From the NCBI GenBank assembly GCA_945883615.1, contig CAMCYB010000023.1, positions 1-28,865 on the forward strand: a stretch of DNA of 28,865 bases. The letters run 5' to 3'. Shown one piece after another: positions 25,932 through 28,865 of the stretch; positions within the stretch are counted from its first letter, which is position 1, and every line of letters begins with the position of its first letter. The notes under the pieces are model-generated. The model was not told where the DNA came from. It worked only from the letters and a program-made list of their open reading frames with translations, and made no database searches. This stretch comes from Bordetella parapertussis (lineage in GTDB: Bacteria > Pseudomonadota > Gammaproteobacteria > Burkholderiales > Burkholderiaceae_B). The translations under genes and the position numbers were made by a program.

Positions 25932-25961
25932 GACAGAGAATGACAGCGAATGACAGCGAAT
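25932..25961. repeat. 10-bp tandem repeat (GACAGMGAAT x3)
   Basis: Three head-to-tail 10-bp units: GACAGAGAAT, GACAGCGAAT, GACAGCGAAT. They lie in the short gap between gloB and mltD, 53 bp before the mltD start. The one-helical-turn period could suit a regulator, but slippage is an equally good explanation. Confidence 0.75.
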
Positions 25962-26014
25962 AATTAACAGCTTCTGTGAAGTCGAATTTAAAAATGAATT
26001 TATGAATATTTAAA

Positions 26015-27367
26015 ATGAGCTTTAATACATTGAATACAAAGTTATCTAACGTTTACCGCTTACTCATTGCTCTGTGTTTTGCAGGCCTGGCTGGGTGTGC
26101 CAATTTACAAGAAACAGCGCAAACATCGAGCGGTGGTGAAATAACCAGTCGAACAGTCGATCTCACAACCCCCCCTGTTGATGTATGGGAGCGCATTCGA
26201 CGCGGCTATGCCATTCCAAACTTAAACTCACCCATAGTTGACAAATGGACGAAATATTACGCTTCACACCCTGAAGCCATTCAACGTATGGCTGATCGAG
26301 CTGGCATTTACTTGTACTACATTGTTGACGAAATCAATCGCCGAAAAATGCCAACTGAACTGGCGCTTTTACCGTTTGTTGAAAGCGCATACAACCCGTC
26401 AGCTTACTCAAGGGCTCGCGCTGCAGGCTTATGGCAATTTATACCCAGTACCGGTACGCAATTTAAACTTAAACAAGACTGGTGGCGTGACGAACGCCGC
26501 AACCCCATCGCATCAACGAATGCAGCACTAGACTACCTTGAGTATTTATATGAATTTCAAGGTAGTTGGTATTTGGCCTTAGCCTCTTACAACTGGGGTG
26601 AGGGGTCTGTTGCTCGGGCTATGAATAAAAATTTGCAAGCTGGTAAGCCGACTGATTACATGTCTCTCAAAATGCCGGCAGAAACAGAAAATTATGTACC
26701 TAAATTGCAAGCGATTAAAAACATTGTGGCTGACCCTGAGCGCTACGCTGTCATATTACCTATTGTCAGCAACGAGCCCTACTTTGTGACCATCAAAAAA
26801 AATGCAAACATCGACACAGTTGTTGCTGCGCGTTTAGCTGAAATGCCTTTGGCTGAGTTTGAAGCCCTAAACCCGAGTTTTAATCAGGGTGTCATTTTGG
26901 CAGATATGCAACAAGAAATTATCTTGCCTCGTGACAAGCTCAAAATTTACACCGATAACTTAATGACTTTCGAAGGTGAGCTCACAAGCTGGAAAACCTA
27001 CCCCGCTAAAGAAGGGCAAGCGATATCCAGTATTGCTAAAGAATTTAATGTCTCAGAGGCCAGCTTAAGACGCGCCAACGGCTTGGGCAGTCAAATACGA
27101 CGATTGCCGAACGATCAAGCTATGATTATTCCTGCACCCGGTACCGTTGATACACAAGCAACCATCACGGCGCCCCAATCTGTGCAAGCGCAAGCCACTC
27201 AAAGAAAAAAAGGGTCTGCCAAAGCGGTTTCAGATCGCGTTAAAAAAGGCGAAACGTTATCTAATATTGCGAAACAGTACAACATATCTGTACCCACACT
27301 CTTAGCGGCCAACAACTTGCGGTCTTCAAATATTAAAACGGGACAAACACTACGTATTCCACATTAA
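26015..27367 (+). CDS. mltD: Membrane-bound lytic transglycosylase D
   Basis: This 450-residue lipoprotein cleaves peptidoglycan glycan strands in the periplasm. A signal peptide with the lipobox L-A-G-C (C28) anchors it to the outer membrane. The SLT (GH23) domain spans about 90-240: catalytic E123 in P-F-V-E-S-A-Y, then A-G-L-W-Q-F-I-P and the L-A-S-Y-N-W-G-E-G motif. Two C-terminal LysM-like modules follow; the last, from about 405, carries V-K-K-G-E-T-L-S-N-I-A and is well preserved, and an earlier one near 330-370 is more degenerate. It follows gloB on the same strand, as in E. coli. No strong ribosome site precedes the ATG. Confidence 0.95.
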   Translation: MSFNTLNTKLSNVYRLLIALCFAGLAGCANLQETAQTSSGGEITSRTVDLTTPPVDVWERIRRGYAIPNLNSPIVDKWTKYYASHPEAIQRMADRAGIYLYYIVDEINRRKMPTELALLPFVESAYNPSAYSRARAAGLWQFIPSTGTQFKLKQDWWRDERRNPIASTNAALDYLEYLYEFQGSWYLALASYNWGEGSVARAMNKNLQAGKPTDYMSLKMPAETENYVPKLQAIKNIVADPERYAVILPIVSNEPYFVTIKKNANIDTVVAARLAEMPLAEFEALNPSFNQGVILADMQQEIILPRDKLKIYTDNLMTFEGELTSWKTYPAKEGQAISSIAKEFNVSEASLRRANGLGSQIRRLPNDQAMIIPAPGTVDTQATITAPQSVQAQATQRKKGSAKAVSDRVKKGETLSNIAKQYNISVPTLLAANNLRSSNIKTGQTLRIPH

Positions 27368-27449
27368 AATAAGTACTGCGTCTCATTTATTTAATGAATC
27401 ATAACTAAAACTTCAACATAATCGTTACCTGATCACAAGGACCTCTCAC

Positions 27450-28235
27450 ATGGCTTTTCTAAAAGGCAAACAAATTTTAATCACTGGCGTGATCTCAAAC
27501 CGCTCCATTGCTTACGGTATTGCCAAACAGTGTCAAGAACAAGGGGCCGAACTCGCCTTCACCTATGTCGGCGACCGATTCAAAGACCGTGTAATTGATT
27601 TGGCAGCAGATTTTGGTTGCAAGCTTGTGTTGCCCTGTGACGTCGCTGAAGATGATTCTATTCAAGCATTGTTTGATTCATTGGGTCAGACTTGGCAGGG
27701 GCTAGATGGTTTAGTTCATTCTATTGGTTTCGCCCCACGTGAAGCGATTGCCGGTACATTTTTAGAAGGCCTGTCGCGCGAGGGTTTTCGTATTGCCCAT
27801 GACATTTCCGCATACAGCTTTCCAGCCATGGCTAAAGCAGCATTGCCTATGATGAAAGATCGCCAAGGCGCTTTATTGACGCTCAGTTATTTAGGAGCTG
27901 AACGAGTCGTATCAAATTACAACACCATGGGTTTAGCTAAAGCATCGCTTGAAGCCAGCGTACGATACTTGGCAAACGATTTAGGCCCACTCGGTATTCG
28001 AGTAAATGGCATTTCTGCAGGCCCCATAAAAACATTGGCAGCCAGTGGCATAAAAGACTTTAATAGCATTCTTAAATTTGTTGAAAATAACGCACCATTA
28101 CGCCGCAACGTTACCATTGAAAATGTGGGCAATGCTGCCGCTTTTTTATTGTCAGACTTAGCCGCGGGTATCACAGGCGAAATTACACACGTTGATTCAG
28201 GTTTTTCAACAGTTGTATCAGGTTTGTCAGAGTAA
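27450..28235 (+). CDS. fabI: Enoyl-ACP reductase (NADH)
   Basis: This 261-residue short-chain dehydrogenase reduces trans-2-enoyl-ACP in the last step of fatty acid elongation. N-terminal [12 protein letters not shown] is the FabI cofactor-binding loop. Active-site residues Y147, Y157 and K164 are present in the Y-x9-Y-x6-K pattern (Y-N-T-M-G-L-A-K). G93 in S-I-G-F-A and M159 are the positions known for triclosan contact and look like the usual sensitive form. AAGGAC stands about 9 nt before the ATG. It follows mltD by 82 bp and is essential in most proteobacteria that rely on it. Confidence 0.97.
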   Translation: MAFLKGKQILITGVISNRSIAYGIAKQCQEQGAELAFTYVGDRFKDRVIDLAADFGCKLVLPCDVAEDDSIQALFDSLGQTWQGLDGLVHSIGFAPREAIAGTFLEGLSREGFRIAHDISAYSFPAMAKAALPMMKDRQGALLTLSYLGAERVVSNYNTMGLAKASLEASVRYLANDLGPLGIRVNGISAGPIKTLAASGIKDFNSILKFVENNAPLRRNVTIENVGNAAAFLLSDLAAGITGEITHVDSGFSTVVSGLSE

Positions 28236-28242
28236 GAAATTT

Positions 28243-28267
28243 CCCGCCGAACTTAGGCGGGGGTTTT
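28243..28267 (+). terminator. Candidate Rho-independent terminator after fabI
   Basis: CCCGCC (28243-28248) pairs with GGCGGG (28256-28261) around a 7-nt loop and is followed by GG and TTTT. The stem is strong, but the T-run is short. It lies 7 bp after the fabI stop. Confidence 0.65.
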
Positions 28268-28296
28268 GTGGAAACTTGATTAACAGGCTATCGCTA

Positions 28297-28720
28297 TTAA
28301 TGGTAGCCGAGTGCTTTAAACCCAGCACCGACCCCCCCTGCAACTAAAATCACATAAACAGGGTTAATGCGTGTGCGTAAAATAATACCAAAAGTAACAA
28401 CCGCTAAACCAATGCTTAATGGTCCTGACAATGCCGCGCGGGCAACCGCATACACACCCGAACACATTAAACCGATTGAAATCGGTTCAAGTGCATTTTG
28501 CACCGCACGCCGCCAAGGGGTGTCGCCAATTCGGTTCCACAAGCGGCCGATCGCAAAACACAAAATACTAGATGGTAGAAAAAAAGCAATACCCGTGATG
28601 AGTGCACCCGTCGCACCCATAATCTTATAGCCAAAAATAAGCACCATGGTCATATTAGGACCCGGTGCTAATTGGCCAACGCTATAAACATGGACAAACA
28701 TTTCAGAAGAGATTTGATAG
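28297..28720 (-). pseudogene. chrA: ChrA-type chromate transporter, 5'-truncated by IS
   Basis: The frame runs from the IS junction at 28720 to a stop at 28297 and holds about 140 residues. The family motif V-G-Q-L-A-P-G-P-N-M-T-M appears near the new N-terminus, preceded by I-S-S-E-M-F-V-H-V-Y-S, as in the short (one-domain) ChrA proteins of about 190 residues. Roughly the first 40 residues, including the native start, have been replaced by the insertion sequence. The remaining membrane helices are intact. Single-domain ChrA proteins usually work as pairs; no partner gene is visible. The ATG at 28701 may be used but would lose the first helix. Confidence 0.78.
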
Positions 28721-28865
28721 CGGTAGTTGTCAACAAAGATGGCCGTTCTTTCATGCTGCCTGTTTTAAATTAATAGATTCATTGATGTGCTCTTTTGGTG
28801 GGTTAAGCCAGACTTCATTAATGGGTTGCCAATTGCGAGTTGACCGATTGTTCCAACGTTTAGGC
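28721..28865 (-). mobile_element. IS3-family insertion sequence, 3' end (right copy, inverted)
   Basis: These 145 bp are the reverse complement of 118-262 with one mismatch, so this is a second copy of the same element reading leftwards. It runs off the right edge. The end is defined by loss of similarity at 28720/28721. The adjoining bases GATAG resemble the ATAG next to the left copy. Confidence 0.88.
28751..28865 (-). CDS. IS3-family transposase OrfB, C-terminal fragment (right copy)
   Basis: The last 37 residues of the same transposase as at the left edge, ending at TGA (28751-28753). The W-Q-P-I-N-E-V-W-L-N-P tail is present. At the one variable position it has Asn before the tryptophan, where the left copy has Thr. 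Confidence 0.85.
   Translation of the reverse strand, partial: PKRWNNRSTRNWQPINEVWLNPPKEHINESINLKQAA

Noticed and set aside
27450..28235. FabI variant with triclosan resistance
   Set aside because: G93 and M159 are the usual residues, so nothing in the sequence suggests resistance.
1..28865. Whole window as a composite transposon flanked by inverted IS copies
   Set aside because: The interior is chromosomal housekeeping sequence (fabI, dnaQ, rnhA, gloB, tRNA) with conserved synteny and no cargo logic. Both IS copies disrupt genes, so separate insertions or a contig ending in repeats is simpler.

Overview
The window reads as a chromosomal segment of a betaproteobacterium, most likely a moderate-to-low GC member of the Burkholderiales (Alcaligenaceae-like). 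This is inferred from the gene families and the order of the housekeeping block, not from a database match. Gene density is high, intergenic gaps are short, and several overlaps are of the ATGA type. Both ends of the window are the 3' end of one IS3-family insertion sequence, in opposite orientations and facing inward. The left copy abuts a beheaded FkbM-type methyltransferase gene and the right copy abuts a beheaded chrA-type gene, so the window may simply be a contig that stops in repeats.

Left third (about 0.6-12.1 kb): an APC-family amino acid permease; a TRAP dicarboxylate-type transporter operon (dctP-dctQ-dctM, with a terminator-like hairpin between P and Q); a decayed MFS transporter followed by a nested palindrome and 9-bp tandem repeats; a stress/redox trio on the minus strand (DUF442 phosphatase-like protein, UspA, Prx5-type peroxiredoxin); an Sfp-type phosphopantetheinyl transferase; two outer-membrane beta-barrel proteins (a DUF6268-like protein and a TorF-like porin); and an overlapping pair encoding a histone-deacetylase-family hydrolase and an MpaB/DUF2236 protein.

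Middle (12.1-18.5 kb): a complete BMP-family ABC importer (dual-NBD ATPase, two permeases, periplasmic binding protein) of the type that takes up purines or nucleosides. Its leader carries a long hairpin. Directly downstream lies a broken guanine deaminase (guaD) remnant, which suggests that uptake has been kept while a local catabolic gene has been lost. A CopD-like membrane protein gene carries a single-base frameshift at a T7 run.

Right third (18.5-28.7 kb): a conserved housekeeping block with tRNA-Val(CAC), dnaQ, rnhA, a YafS-position methyltransferase, gloB, mltD and fabI. The order mltD-gloB-methyltransferase-rnhA-dnaQ-tRNA matches the arrangement known in E. coli, except that an RND efflux pair (adaptor plus pump) sits between rnhA and dnaQ. 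Methyltransferase, rnhA, adaptor and pump are joined by consecutive 4-nt overlaps, so the efflux pair appears to be part of the housekeeping transcript.

I found no CRISPR array, prophage, toxin-antitoxin pair or obvious new defence system. The most interesting points are the pump embedded in the rnhA-dnaQ operon, the HDAC/MpaB pair, the leader of the BMP operon, and several fresh-looking gene-decay events (MFS, guaD, CopD-like, chrA, fkbM).
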